A DNA stretch of 64,000 nucleotides from JBNRMR01 sp050942895 (GCA_050942895.1 JBMNOE010000003.1:124001-188000), one strand, 5' to 3'; numbered from the stretch's first letter, positions 17,012 through 25,650 are shown. Program-made: numbers and translations. Notes: generated from the letters alone by a model not told the origin.

Positions 17012-17853
17012 GATCCGCTAAGCTCTCTTGAACGTTTTGTCGCCGCTTCAACGGCGTTCATGACCGCAGCTCGAAAACCCGCCTTTTCCAAGGCATATAG
17101 ACCTGCTGCGGTTGTGCCGGATGGGCTTGTGACGGCGTCCTTAAGGACTGCTGGGGCCTGTCCGGTCTCTAAGACCATCTTTCCGGCGCCGAGAATGGTC
17201 TGAGCGGCAAGTTTGTATGCAGTTTTTCTGTCAATTCCTTCTTTTACGCCGGCGTCCGCCAGTGCTTCGATGAACACAAAAGCGTATGCAGGACCGCTGC
17301 CCATCAGGCCTGTTGCAGCATCCATGTGCTTTTCATCAAGGATGCAAACACAGCCGACGCTCCCTAAAAATGCCTGTATATAAGCAAATTCTTCGGATGT
17401 TAAGTTGTTTTGAGCGCTTAGGACAATTGCCCCTTCTCGGACCATCAAAGGCGTGTTAGGCATTACGCGCAAAACTCTGGCGCCCTTCAACATCGACTGA
17501 ATTTGAGTTGTTTGCTTGCCCGCTACGATTGAAACGAAGGCCTTGCCCTTAGCTTTTTCCGATATTTCTTCGAGCAATTCATCCAAATTATCAGGCTTTA
17601 CCGCAATGAAAATGATATCGCAGCCGCCAATCAAGGATGTTGCATCGTCATATTTTTTTATTCCAAGAGCATCGGCTTTTTCGTGGCTGATATCTGTGCC
17701 GGCAAAACTTCTTTTATCATATCCGGCTGCAGCCGCTCCGTTTATTATTGCTGAAGCCATATTTCCCAGGCCAATAAAACCGATTTTCATATTTTTTGTT
17801 TCTTTATCTTCTTCAGATTTACTTATATTATTCATTTTTCTCTCGCTATCCAT
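17008..17853 (-). CDS. proC: pyrroline-5-carboxylate reductase
   Basis: A 281-residue NAD(P)H-dependent reductase, last step of proline synthesis. The nucleotide fold GFIGLGNMASAI follows a charged, unusual extension of about 21 residues. The family signature is seen at ALADAGVKEGIDRKTAYKLAAQTILGAGKM and near the C-terminal SPSGTTAAGL. The ATG at 17853 is chosen because AAGGAG is nine bases upstream. The ATG at the conserved start (about 17790) has no clear ribosome site, so the extension is probably real. Confidence 0.93.
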   Translation of the reverse strand: MDSERKMNNISKSEEDKETKNMKIGFIGLGNMASAIINGAAAAGYDKRSFAGTDISHEKADALGIKKYDDATSLIGGCDIIFIAVKPDNLDELLEEISEKAKGKAFVSIVAGKQTTQIQSMLKGARVLRVMPNTPLMVREGAIVLSAQNNLTSEEFAYIQAFLGSVGCVCILDEKHMDAATGLMGSGPAYAFVFIEALADAGVKEGIDRKTAYKLAAQTILGAGKMVLETGQAPAVLKDAVTSPSGTTAAGLYALEKAGFRAAVMNAVEAATKRSRELSGS

Positions 17854-17990
17854 ATCGGAACTCTCCTTAGCCATTATTCTTTAATTATACAGAGACTGAA
17901 TAGCTTTGGCAATTATTTACGGCATTTTTTTGATTTTCTTGTGCTTCTTTGCGATTGTTCACAATAGATTTTTTAAAATGCAGTTTATCG

Positions 17991-18019
17991 TTGACAAAAA
18001 TTCGGCGCTATCGTATAAT
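17991..18019 (+). promoter_or_regulatory. consensus promoter of tRNA-Trp
   Basis: TTGACA (17991-17996) and TATAAT (18014-18019) are both perfect and 17 bases apart, 13 bases before the tRNA. Confidence 0.9.
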
Positions 18020-18031
18020 ATTTAAGGTCTT

Positions 18032-18106
18032 AGGGGAGTAGTTCAATGGTAGAGCAACGGTCTCCAAAACCGTGTGTTGCGTGTTCGAGTCGCGTCTCCC
18101 CTGCCA
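18032..18106 (+). tRNA. tRNA-Trp (CCA anticodon)
   Basis: Acceptor AGGGGAG/CTCCCCT, discriminator G and encoded CCA. The anticodon loop CTCCAAA carries CCA. The T arm has GTTCGAGT. Length is 75 including CCA. Confidence 0.96.
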
Positions 18107-18146
18107 AGCCGATGCAAGAGTCATTTTGCTTCGGCTTTTTGCTTTT
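18107..18146 (+). terminator. terminator of tRNA-Trp
   Basis: AGCCGA and GCAA pair with TTGC and TCGGCT around a short loop, followed by TTTTTGCTTTTT. Confidence 0.85.
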
Positions 18147-18216
18147 TAAGCTTTTTTAGTTAGAGAAACACAAGGCCCTGCCCGGCGCAGAGCGTCCGCA
18201 GAGCGGCATTTAATAT

Positions 18217-19185
18217 TTAATCCTTCAGAACATGGTTTATTGCCGCGGCAAGATATTCCATCGATTGAAGCGCCTGCTCCAGCGTGTTTTCGCAGTGGCC
18301 AACCTCCACAAGCACGCTTCGAGTGGATACATGCTGATTATACCGCTGTGTTTTGACGTTCGCATCCTTGCAGAGCTGGGGGTCGATGGCCTGCAAGTAG
18401 TCTATCATCTGAGCGACGAGGGCGTAATTCTCCTGCCAATTGGGCTTTTCGATGAAGCCGTCCTCCCCTGTCCCCACCAGAAACATCAGCCGCGCCTTGT
18501 CGCCTCCGTCAAGATTGATCGAAGCCGGCGTCCAGCTTGATTTTGAAAAAGCATCCCTATGCATGTCGATCAGCATATCGTATTCTTCGCCCCTTGCGAT
18601 CCTTTCTTCCAGCATCTCCAAAGAGCGGACATATGCCGTGCCAAGCCTGGGCGGCTCAAACTCGGTGATATCATGCACCACCTGGAAGCCATAGCCCTCC
18701 AATAGCTTCGTCAGTTCCGCCCCCACCCTGATGATGTTATGATCAGGGTTTTTGGTGCGCCACTTGGCGCCGTGGGCAAGCTCATAAAGATCGTCCGGGT
18801 CCTGCTCATATGCCTCATATGTATGGGTGTGGTAAATGAGCACTTTGGGCACCGCCGTTTTAGGCACATTTTCCAGCTTAATGCCGGCTATTTCAATCTT
18901 GATGCTCTCGCCGGCGTCGTATGCAGGGTCATGCTCATCTTCTTCGATAATATCATAGCTTTTCACCGAAACAGGATTAGTGTTTATGCCTGCGCTTTTC
19001 ACCACGATTACGCTTTCCGGTTCGCCCGGCATGTCCACATTAAGCCCAGGAACGGCCTCCTCGCTTTCAACAATTTTTATCAGCTCCATCGCCTTCGCAA
19101 TTATACCGATGGCTGCAAGCAGCATTGCAATGCACATTAAAATGCCCATAAGCCGCTTGATATGTATGACTCCTATCCTCACCAT
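18217..19185 (-). CDS. spoIIP: stage II sporulation protein P
   Basis: A 322-residue membrane-anchored peptidoglycan hydrolase that acts with SpoIID and SpoIIM in forespore engulfment. One N-terminal membrane segment (about 10-35) is followed by a linker and the amidase domain. Conserved segments are LIYHTHTYEAY (metal-binding His/Glu), IDMHRDAF and VEVGHCENTLEQAL. The ATG at 19185 is chosen for its GAGGTG site seven bases away. In Bacilli and Clostridia it directly follows gpr; here about 1.1 kb of tandem repeat lies between the two. Confidence 0.93.
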   Translation of the reverse strand: MVRIGVIHIKRLMGILMCIAMLLAAIGIIAKAMELIKIVESEEAVPGLNVDMPGEPESVIVVKSAGINTNPVSVKSYDIIEEDEHDPAYDAGESIKIEIAGIKLENVPKTAVPKVLIYHTHTYEAYEQDPDDLYELAHGAKWRTKNPDHNIIRVGAELTKLLEGYGFQVVHDITEFEPPRLGTAYVRSLEMLEERIARGEEYDMLIDMHRDAFSKSSWTPASINLDGGDKARLMFLVGTGEDGFIEKPNWQENYALVAQMIDYLQAIDPQLCKDANVKTQRYNQHVSTRSVLVEVGHCENTLEQALQSMEYLAAAINHVLKD

Positions 19186-19305
19186 ATCTCTACACCTCAT
19201 GGGTAATTTCTATGCACCAGCCCCTGTTTTTATGCTGGGTTTTGTGGATGAATGTTCGAGAGCAGCGCTGCCCTCAAACTCCCTCGTAAGCCTATAAGAA
19301 GCTTG

Positions 19306-20325
19306 ACTAAAGCTCTAAAGAATCCCTTGCGGTGCAGGGCAGAGCCTTGGGTAGTGTCCCATTCGAGGGTGCTGCCCTCAAACTCCCGCTAAAGGGTAGC
19401 CCCTTTAGAATCCCATATAAATGCTCTCGCCTTCTAAGTCGCCATAAATGAATGATAAAGGGTCAAGGGAGAATCCCTTGCGGGTGCAAGGCGGAGCCTT
19501 GTGTCGTGCCTAATTCGAGGACTCTGCCCTCAAACTCCCGCTAAAGGGTAACCCCTTTAGAATCCCACAGCAGCGCATTTATCTTCTAAACCACACATAA
19601 ACAAGCAATAAAGGGTCAAGGGAGAATCCCTTGCGGGTGCAGGGCAGAGCCTTGCATGGCGTCTTATTCGAGGGCTCTGCCCTCAAACTCCCGCTAAAGG
19701 GTAGCCCCTTTAGAATCCCATAGCAGCGCATTTATCTTCTAAACCACACATAAACAAGCGATAAAGGGTCAAGGGAGAATCCCTTGCGGTGCAGGCGGAG
19801 CCCTGTGTCGTGCCTAATTCGAGGACTCTGCCCTCAAACTCCCGCTAAAGGGTAACCTAGAATCCCATAACAACGCTCTCTCCTTCTAAACCGCCATAAA
19901 TGAGCGATAAAGGGTCAAGGGAGAATCCCTTGCGGGTGCAGGGCAGAGCCTTGGGTAGTGTCCCATTCGAGGGTGCTGCCCTCAAACTCCCGCTAAAGGG
20001 TAGCCCCTTTAGAATCCCATAACAACGCTCTCACCTTCTAAACCGCCATAAATGAATGATAAGGTCCAAGGGAGAATCCCTTGCGGGTGCAGGGCAGAGC
20101 CTTGCATGGCGTCTTATTCGAGGACTCTGCCCTCAAACTCCCGCTAAAGGGTAGCCCCTTTAGAATCCCATAATAACGCTCTCTCCTTCTAAACTGTCCA
20201 TAAATGAGCGATAAAGGGTCAAGGGAGAATCCCTTGCGGTGCAGGGCGGAGCCCTGTGTAGCATACGCTCTCACCTTCTAAGCCGCCATAAATGAGCGGT
20301 TTAGGGTCAAGGGAGCGCCGCTACA
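19306..20325 (+). repeat. tandem array of seven-plus 150-bp structured repeats
   Basis: The motif AATCCCTTGC recurs at 19321, 19472, 19625, 19778, 19924, 20075 and 20228, giving spacings of 151, 153, 153, 146, 151 and 153. A truncated eighth unit ends at about 20315. Each unit holds three hairpins: AAGGGAGAATCCCTT; a long stem in which GCGGG and GGGCAGAG pair with CTCTGCCC and CCCGC; and CTAAAGGGTAGCCCCTTTAG. Two subtypes alternate in the loop (TGTCGTGCCTA or GCATGGCGTCTT types). There are no coding signs. It fills the gap between gpr and spoIIP. Confidence 0.93.
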
Positions 20326-20326
20326 A

Positions 20327-21226
20327 CTATATAATCTCCTGGAATTCATCGTAGCCGATGCCGTCATGTATCGCGAGATTAATGCCCATGGCGACCACAT
20401 CTGCCGCCAGATTCACTGCCTCATCGATATCCTTGGGCGTTACCACCATGTCATCAATGCTTCTGTCAATAATGTTATTGAGGGCTTCGTTTTCGCCATC
20501 ATCGCCCAAAGCATCCCTAAGAATGCTCCTGGCGCTGACCACAAGCGGAACACCGACGGCGATAACAGGCACTCCCAATGTTTGAGCCGTCAGTTCTCTT
20601 CGCGGATTGTTCAGCCCGCTGCCGGGGCAGATTCCAGAGTCGGCTATCTGCACGGTGGTGAGCACCCTGTGAAGAGAAAGGGCCGCCAGGGAATCGATGG
20701 CGATAACGCATGCGGGCTTTATGTTCTCCACTATCCCCAGAGCGACCTCTCCCGTTTCAAGGCCCGTCACGCCCAAAACTCCGGGAGCGATGGCGCAAAC
20801 GCTCCTCGCGCGCTCGTCCACGGCATCCGGTATATTCTGGATTATATGACGAGTTACCAGCACCCGCTGCGCCGCTTTGCTGCCAAGGGCGTCGGGGGTC
20901 ACGGCGCTGTTTCCAAGGCCTAATACCAGCACTGTGTCATCCTTTTTAAGCTCCGGCAAAAGCGCCTTGAGCTGCCCCGCGATTGTATGGGCCATCCCCC
21001 TTTTCTGCTCGGGATCGTTTCGGCAAAGAGACGGCGAATAGGCGGTCACATAGGTACCGACGGGCTTCCCCAGCTTTTGAGCGCCGCTTTCGTCCAGTAC
21101 CTTCACAACGGTGACAGCCATATCGCCTTCAACTTTTTCATCGACGCTCACCCCCCTGCCGCCGGCACGTCCGGCGATCTCACAGGCAAGATCTGTGTGA
21201 ATATCAGTGCGTATATTGTTTTCCAT
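20327..21226 (-). CDS. gpr: germination protease, spore protein degrading
   Basis: A 299-residue aspartyl-type spore protease (GPR) that degrades small acid-soluble spore proteins at germination. The N-terminal RTDIHTDLACE contains the usual pro-sequence processing area. GVLGVTGLETGE, VIAIDSLAAL, QIADSGICPGSGLNN and NIIDRSIDDMVVTPKDID are family segments. The ATG at 21226 is preferred (GGAG upstream); an in-frame GTG 12 bases earlier is possible. The stop codon lies right at the edge of the repeat array. Confidence 0.96.
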   Translation of the reverse strand: MENNIRTDIHTDLACEIAGRAGGRGVSVDEKVEGDMAVTVVKVLDESGAQKLGKPVGTYVTAYSPSLCRNDPEQKRGMAHTIAGQLKALLPELKKDDTVLVLGLGNSAVTPDALGSKAAQRVLVTRHIIQNIPDAVDERARSVCAIAPGVLGVTGLETGEVALGIVENIKPACVIAIDSLAALSLHRVLTTVQIADSGICPGSGLNNPRRELTAQTLGVPVIAVGVPLVVSARSILRDALGDDGENEALNNIIDRSIDDMVVTPKDIDEAVNLAADVVAMGINLAIHDGIGYDEFQEII

Positions 21227-21310
21227 ATGCAAAAACACTCCATTTCAAACTATTTCCATGCTTATTCTTCTGTTTTGTCCACAATAATATTCATAATTTT
21301 AAGCATATGA

Positions 21311-21339
21311 TTGCTAAAAGGCCCCGTCGCTGATATAAT
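21311..21339 (+). promoter_or_regulatory. promoter of dapF
   Basis: TTGCTA (21311-21316) and TATAAT (21334-21339) with 17 bases between, 47 bases before the dapF start. Confidence 0.75.
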
Positions 21340-21386
21340 TTCACCATAATAAGAAAAATAAGCAAATCAAGCAAAGGGATATGAAG

Positions 21387-22259
21387 ATGAAGTTTACGAA
21401 AATGCACGGAACCGGAAACTCATATATATATGTGAACTGTTTTGAAGAAACGGTGGCTGAGCCGGAAAAGCTGGCTGTTAAGGTGTCCGATATCAACTTC
21501 GGCATCGGCGCCGACGGCCTGATTTTAATATGCCCATCTGATATAGCGGATGTTAAAATGCGCATGTTCAATGCCGACGGCTCCCAGAGCAATATGTGCG
21601 GCAACGGCATCCGCTGCGTGGGCAAGTACGCCTTTGACCATGGCCTTTGCCAGAGCGAAAGTATGACCGTTGAAACGCTTTCAGGCGTAAAAGCCCTTGA
21701 TCTGATAGTTAAAGACGGCGTGGTCAACGGCGCCAGAGTGAATATGGGAAAACCTATGCTCTGCCCGCAGGAAATCCCCATGAAGGCTGACGGCGACACA
21801 TTTATCAACCGAAAGATTGTCGTGGATGGCAAGGATTACATGGCCACTGCCGTTTCAATGGGCAACCCCCACTGCGTCGTATATTGCGATGATGTCGACA
21901 GCCTGAATCTTGCGGAAATCGGCCCTGCGTTCGAGAATAGTCCACTGTTTCCCCAGCGGATCAATGCTGAGTTTGTGCAGGTAATCAGCGAAAATGAGGT
22001 GAGAATGCGGGTGTGGGAGCGGGGCTCCGGTGAAACTCTCGCCTGCGGCACAGGCGCCTGCGCCGTGGCAGTCAGCGGCGTTTTGAATGGATTTGGCGCA
22101 AGGGAGATCACCGTTCATCTGCGCGGGGGCGATCTTGTTTGCAGTTGGAACGAGGGGGACGGTTGCGTTTACATGACCGGCGGCGCAGAATACATCTGTC
22201 GGGGCAAGCTTTGCTCCCAGCAGGGCTCCGCCCTGCACCCGCAGGGGATTCTCCCCTGA
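21387..22259 (+). CDS. dapF: diaminopimelate epimerase with a repeat-derived tail
   Basis: Interconverts LL- and meso-diaminopimelate for lysine and peptidoglycan. The two catalytic cysteines lie in NADGSQSNMCGNGIRC and RGSGETLACGTGACA. The protein starts at KFTKMHGTGNSY, as normal; the ATG at 21387 has AAAGGG eight bases upstream, with another in-frame ATG at 21381. The normal fold should end near GGAEYICRG. The last 17 or so residues (KLCSQQGSALHPQGILP) are translated from a dispersed repeat that also supplies the TGA stop. Function is probably kept because the core is complete. Confidence 0.95.
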   Translation: MKFTKMHGTGNSYIYVNCFEETVAEPEKLAVKVSDINFGIGADGLILICPSDIADVKMRMFNADGSQSNMCGNGIRCVGKYAFDHGLCQSESMTVETLSGVKALDLIVKDGVVNGARVNMGKPMLCPQEIPMKADGDTFINRKIVVDGKDYMATAVSMGNPHCVVYCDDVDSLNLAEIGPAFENSPLFPQRINAEFVQVISENEVRMRVWERGSGETLACGTGACAVAVSGVLNGFGAREITVHLRGGDLVCSWNEGDGCVYMTGGAEYICRGKLCSQQGSALHPQGILP

Positions 22260-22490
22260 CCCTTTATCGCTCATTTATGGGTGGTTTAGAATGAGAGAGC
22301 GTATGCTAGGCAGGGCCCCATCCTGCACCCGCAAGGGATTCTCCCTTGACCCTATATCACTCGCTTATGGGTGGTTTAGAAGATAAATGCGCTGCTATGG
22401 GATTCTAAAGGGGCTACCCTTTAGCGGGAGTTTGAGGGCAGCGCCCTCGAATAAGACGCGATGCAGGGCCTGCCCCGCACCCGCACAAGA
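22219..22490 (-). repeat. dispersed structured repeat, about two units
   Basis: Two reverse-orientation copies of the core (GGATTCTCCCTTGACCC-like at about 22247 and 22342) are followed by the rest of one unit, including GGGATTCTAAAGGGGCTACC and GAGGGCAGCGCCCTCGAATAAGACG. The same unit forms the array at 19306-20325. The first copy overlaps the 3' end of dapF. Confidence 0.88.
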
Positions 22491-22505
22491 AAGGAGAACA
22501 AGAAA

Positions 22506-22985
22506 ATGGAAAGTTTCAGGATAATCGCACTGCCGGCGTTTAGGGCGGCGCGCAGCGAAGCGGACCCTAACTGCGACTTCGACTCGCCGTACGGTATTCT
22601 CAGAAGGTTTAACGCATATTTTTCCGCCATAAAGCCAGCTCCCCGCGATAGCTTCATGCCCAGAGACTTTCTTTATTTTGACGAGGATGAGAAAGGTTTC
22701 GTCTGGATGTGGGCGCTTACCAAGGGCATGTGCGACGGCGGCTATGATAAAATCGACTTTGAAGGCGGTCTTTACCTTACATACGCCTACAAGGACGGCG
22801 ACGACGCAGCTCACAGCAGGCTATACAGCAGCGCGCTTAAATACATCAAAGAATCCGAACATTTCTGTTTGGACTCCCGCTCGGGCCGTTACGCCATGGG
22901 CCATATCATCACGCCGCAAGAGGTCATAGATGCACAGGGTTGGGCGCAGATGGAAACCTTCATCCCCATCAGGCTCAAGGTTTAA
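22506..22985 (+). CDS. GyrI-like / effector-binding domain protein
   Basis: A 159-residue single-domain protein similar to the effector-binding (GyrI-like) domain of AraC and MerR type regulators, here without a DNA-binding part. Supporting stretches are GGLYLTYAYKDGDD, the SALKYIKES helix and the C-terminal METFIPIRLKV, which resembles the usual end of this fold. The ATG at 22506 follows AAGGAG by ten bases. Such stand-alone domains bind small molecules or drugs; no ligand can be named. It follows a repeat-filled gap and is 12 bases ahead of the next gene. Confidence 0.6.
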   Translation: MESFRIIALPAFRAARSEADPNCDFDSPYGILRRFNAYFSAIKPAPRDSFMPRDFLYFDEDEKGFVWMWALTKGMCDGGYDKIDFEGGLYLTYAYKDGDDAAHSRLYSSALKYIKESEHFCLDSRSGRYAMGHIITPQEVIDAQGWAQMETFIPIRLKV

Positions 22986-22997
22986 AAACTGCTTGCC

Positions 22998-23504
22998 ATG
23001 CATGAAACTTTTGAAACGTTAAACCGAATATATAAGCCGATTCATAAGCATTATCTTACCGTTTTAAGGGTGTTGAAAAATGCGGGATGCGATGCCCGCG
23101 GCGGATTTTACAATAATCATTATGTAAAAAAAGAGAGTGATTGGGCGGTTGAATATTATCCCATACCCGTCATTTCCGTGAAAGATGTCTGCGATATCGG
23201 CCTGGACATAGACCGAACGTTTGTTGAGTTTAAGCTGAAAAAACAGGCTGCTTTGGCTTTTGACTGGACAATCTTTGGCGAGTTTACATTTGAGGTCTAC
23301 GGCGCGGATGACTTTCTTAATGACTTTTACAGCCCTGACAGCAGCATTAAAGAGCTGAAGGAAAAAGACAAAATCGGCAAAAAAATAAGCCTAAGCGATG
23401 AAAGGGAAATTGCCGTTTCAATTCGCCTTGGCTATCTTGCCGGGGAGGATGTGCTGCTTTCATTGGTGGAAAAACTTTCTGAAATTCTTGCTATCCGCGG
23501 ATGA
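22998..23504 (+). CDS. hypothetical protein
   Basis: A 168-residue soluble, mixed-charge protein that I do not recognise. It has no signal sequence or membrane segment. It is rich in aromatic residues early on (YKPIHKHYLTVL, NNHYVKKESDWAVEYYPIPV) and has a central FDWTIFGEFTFEVYG strand pair. It follows the effector-domain gene by 12 bases on the same strand without a strong ribosome site, and its end overlaps the convergent methyltransferase gene by 14 bases. Confidence 0.65.
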   Translation: MHETFETLNRIYKPIHKHYLTVLRVLKNAGCDARGGFYNNHYVKKESDWAVEYYPIPVISVKDVCDIGLDIDRTFVEFKLKKQAALAFDWTIFGEFTFEVYGADDFLNDFYSPDSSIKELKEKDKIGKKISLSDEREIAVSIRLGYLAGEDVLLSLVEKLSEILAIRG

Positions 23505-24264
23505 AAAGCTCGTACATCATTATCCCCGCAGCGACTGAAGCGTTCAGCGATTCCGTCTTTCCGGCCATGGGCAGACGGAATTTTTTTGTGGCCAGGGCAA
23601 TAACCTGCGGCGAGACTCCCCTGCCCTCGGAGCCGATCACCAATGCGAATTTCTTCTGATTATTTAGGAGAGGCTCTCTTTTGTAAAAATCCTCGCCGTC
23701 AAGGGCGGAAACGATTATATCATACCCTTTATCTTTGAGTTCTCTGCAAAAATCCGCGCATTCGCCAACTACTATGGCCGGCACGCGAAAAACAGAGCCC
23801 ATTGATGCGCGCACCGTCTTTGGCACGTAGGGATTAGCGCTGCCTTCGCAAAACACGATCCCCCCAAAACCCGCCGCCTCGCAGGTACGCCATATTGCGC
23901 CGCAATTTCCCGGGTCCTGAAGGCCATCCAGCAGCACCAAGGGCTCGTCCGGGAGCGGTTTAGCCGCGGGAATTTCAAAGGAGGCCACAATGCCCTGAGG
24001 GGTCACAGCATCGGAGACTTTTTTCATAACGCTATCAGAAACCTGAAATGCCTCCTTGGCGCCATCGGCGATTTCTTCTGCCAGCTTAATGCTCTCAGGG
24101 CCGGCGGCAAGCACCGTAATCGGCGAAAACCCTGCCTCAATAGCCTCCGATATCATCTTTTTACCTTCCACTAAAAACAGCCCCAATTCCCTGCGGCCCT
24201 TTTCAGCCTTGAGGGAACTTAGCAGCTTAATTTTCTCGTTGCCGGGGCTCGATATCGCTTTCAT
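23491..24264 (-). CDS. TrmH/SpoU-family RNA 2'-O-methyltransferase
   Basis: A 257-residue SPOUT-class methyltransferase. An N-terminal substrate-binding domain (about 1-100) precedes the knotted catalytic domain with motifs LLDGLQDPGNCGAIWRTCEA (motif 1), ALVIGSEGRGVSP (motif 2) and RLPMAGKTESLNASVAAGI (motif 3). It probably methylates a ribose in rRNA (RlmB-like); tRNA cannot be excluded. It lies just downstream of the infC-rpmI-rplT operon, a neighbourhood often seen in Firmicutes. Confidence 0.9.
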   Translation of the reverse strand: MKAISSPGNEKIKLLSSLKAEKGRRELGLFLVEGKKMISEAIEAGFSPITVLAAGPESIKLAEEIADGAKEAFQVSDSVMKKVSDAVTPQGIVASFEIPAAKPLPDEPLVLLDGLQDPGNCGAIWRTCEAAGFGGIVFCEGSANPYVPKTVRASMGSVFRVPAIVVGECADFCRELKDKGYDIIVSALDGEDFYKREPLLNNQKKFALVIGSEGRGVSPQVIALATKKFRLPMAGKTESLNASVAAGIMMYELFIRG

Positions 24265-24310
24265 CTTACCATCCTTTTATCACTTATCTTTTTGGCGCTT
24301 ATAAAAACTG

Positions 24311-24362
24311 AAAAAACAAAAGCCCTCCTTTGATCCCAAAAGACCGCAGGAAGGCTCTTTTT
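24311..24362 (-). terminator. terminator after rplT
   Basis: On the minus strand AGCCTTCCT pairs with AGGAGGGCT (one G-U pair), followed by TTTTGTTTTTTC. It ends the infC operon before the methyltransferase gene. Confidence 0.75.
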
Positions 24363-24368
24363 CTGCAA

Positions 24369-24728
24369 TTACGCGCTCAACTGCTCCTTGGCAATTTTCA
24401 CGAACTCTGCAAACGCGGGCATATCGTTTACAGCCAGCTCGGCCAGCATCTTGCGGTTCACCTCAACTCCGGCCAGCTTAAGGCCGTTGATCAAGCGGGA
24501 ATAGCTGATGTCGTTCATCCTGGCGGCGGCGTTGATGCGGGAAATCCACAGCTTGCGGAAATCACGCCTTCTGAGCCTGCGGCCGATGTAGGCGTAGCGC
24601 ATAGCGCGCATTACGGCGGGCACAGCGCTGCGGTACTGCTTTGAACGTGCGCCGAAATAACCCTTGGACAGCTTAAATATCTTGCGGCGCTTTTTATGGG
24701 CGCCCACTGCTCTTTTAATTCTTGGCAT
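24369..24728 (-). CDS. rplT: 50S ribosomal protein L20
   Basis: A 119-residue L20, normal length, very basic with the long N-terminal tail (RIKRAVGAHKKRRKIFKLSKG) that enters 23S rRNA. L20 also represses its own operon in Firmicutes and E. coli by binding leader RNA. Last gene of infC-rpmI-rplT, 40 bases after rpmI. Confidence 0.99.
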   Translation of the reverse strand: MPRIKRAVGAHKKRRKIFKLSKGYFGARSKQYRSAVPAVMRAMRYAYIGRRLRRRDFRKLWISRINAAARMNDISYSRLINGLKLAGVEVNRKMLAELAVNDMPAFAEFVKIAKEQLSA

Positions 24729-24768
24729 AACAATTCATCCTTTCGCTTCTATGACGCTCCCGCCTGCC

Positions 24769-24966
24769 TTATTTATAAGGTATGAGCGTCTTTACCGTGG
24801 CGGCTACAGTGTCGGAAACATAACCTTTTCTGCGAAGCTGGCGCTTGCGCTTCGAGGTCTTTTCAGTGAGGATATGGCGCGTGTTGGCCCTCTTCCTCTT
24901 CACTTTGCCGGTGGCGGTCAGTGAGAAACGTTTTTTGGAAGAGCTGTGCGTCTTTTGCTTAGGCAT
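24769..24966 (-). CDS. rpmI: 50S ribosomal protein L35
   Basis: A 65-residue basic protein, the normal size, with family segments KQKTHSSSKKRF and KRQLRRKGYVS. It lies between infC and rplT in the conserved order. A GGAGGTC site precedes its ATG. Confidence 0.99.
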   Translation of the reverse strand: MPKQKTHSSSKKRFSLTATGKVKRKRANTRHILTEKTSKRKRQLRRKGYVSDTVAATVKTLIPYK

Positions 24967-25080
24967 CTTATGATGACCTCCTTCTTACCCTGTAAATCTT
25001 GCGGATATTTCCCTGCCTGCTCGCATTTTTCTGCAATCGCGCAAATGCGGACTTAGGCGCCAGGGATTCCTGTTTGCTGC

Positions 25081-25596
25081 TTACTTCTCAACCTTTGCGC
25101 TGAGCATCATGGTCATAACCCGGCCTTCCATCATGGGACGCCTGTCGATAACAGCGTATTCCTCCACCTTGGAGTAAAACGCCTTCATGACCTCAAGGCC
25201 CAGTTCACTATGTGAAATCATTCTTCCTCTGAATCTAATGCTAACTTTTATCTTGTTGCCTTCTTTAAGGAACTTGATGCAGTTTTTAACCCTTACGTCG
25301 ATATCATGGTCTTCGATGACCGGCGAAAGCCTTATTTCCTTAACGGTTATAACTTTCTGATTCTTTCGGGCTTCACGCTGTCTTTTCTCCTGCTCGAATA
25401 TGAACTTTCCATAGTCCATTATCTTGCAGACGGGCGGCTTTGCCTGCGGCGCGATCTTCACCAGGTCCATCTCGCGTTCTTCCGCCAGCTTGAGCGCCTC
25501 CTGAGAGGACAGTATCCCCAACTGCGTGCCGTCAAAGTCCACCAAACGGACTTCGGCGTCTCTGATTTCATCATTGATCATCACATCATTATTGAT
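25081..25596 (-). CDS. infC: translation initiation factor IF-3, probable AUC start
   Basis: IF-3 prevents early subunit joining and checks the start codon. N-domain (INDEIRDAEVRLVDFDGTQLG), linker helix (EQEKRQREARKNQK) and C-domain (RGRMISHSELG, PMMEGRVMTMML) are complete. The only good ribosome site, GGAGG at 25606-25610, is nine bases from an in-frame ATC (25594-25596). The first GTG and ATG codons are 21 and 24 bases away, which is too far. IF-3 genes of E. coli and Bacillus use AUU, so an AUC start (171 residues) is proposed. It heads infC-rpmI-rplT. Confidence 0.93.
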   Translation of the reverse strand: MNNDVMINDEIRDAEVRLVDFDGTQLGILSSQEALKLAEEREMDLVKIAPQAKPPVCKIMDYGKFIFEQEKRQREARKNQKVITVKEIRLSPVIEDHDIDVRVKNCIKFLKEGNKIKVSIRFRGRMISHSELGLEVMKAFYSKVEEYAVIDRRPMMEGRVMTMMLSAKVEK

Positions 25597-25610
25597 TGGT
25601 AAGCACCTCC

Positions 25611-25650
25611 GAAATAAAAAAATATTGCGGGCAGAAAAGCCCGCAATATT
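25611..25650 (-). terminator. attenuator hairpin in the infC leader
   Basis: AATATTGCGGGC and GCCCGCAATATT form a perfect 12-bp stem, followed on the minus strand by TTTTTTATTTC, ending at the infC ribosome site. A terminator before the first gene implies attenuation; in B. subtilis the same operon is controlled by L20 through such a leader. Confidence 0.85.

Noticed and set aside
20038..20274. Short protein-like frames in the repeat array
   Set aside because: The repeated peptide comes from reading the tandem units; frames shift between units and no ribosome site is present.
19306..20325. CRISPR array
   Set aside because: Units are about 150 bases and similar along their whole length. There are no short identical repeats separated by unique spacers, and no cas genes.
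21240..21330. Sigma-G type promoter for gpr
   Set aside because: A GAATA and a distant AGAATA-like box can be picked out, but the match to the -10 consensus is poor and would be expected by chance in AT-rich sequence.
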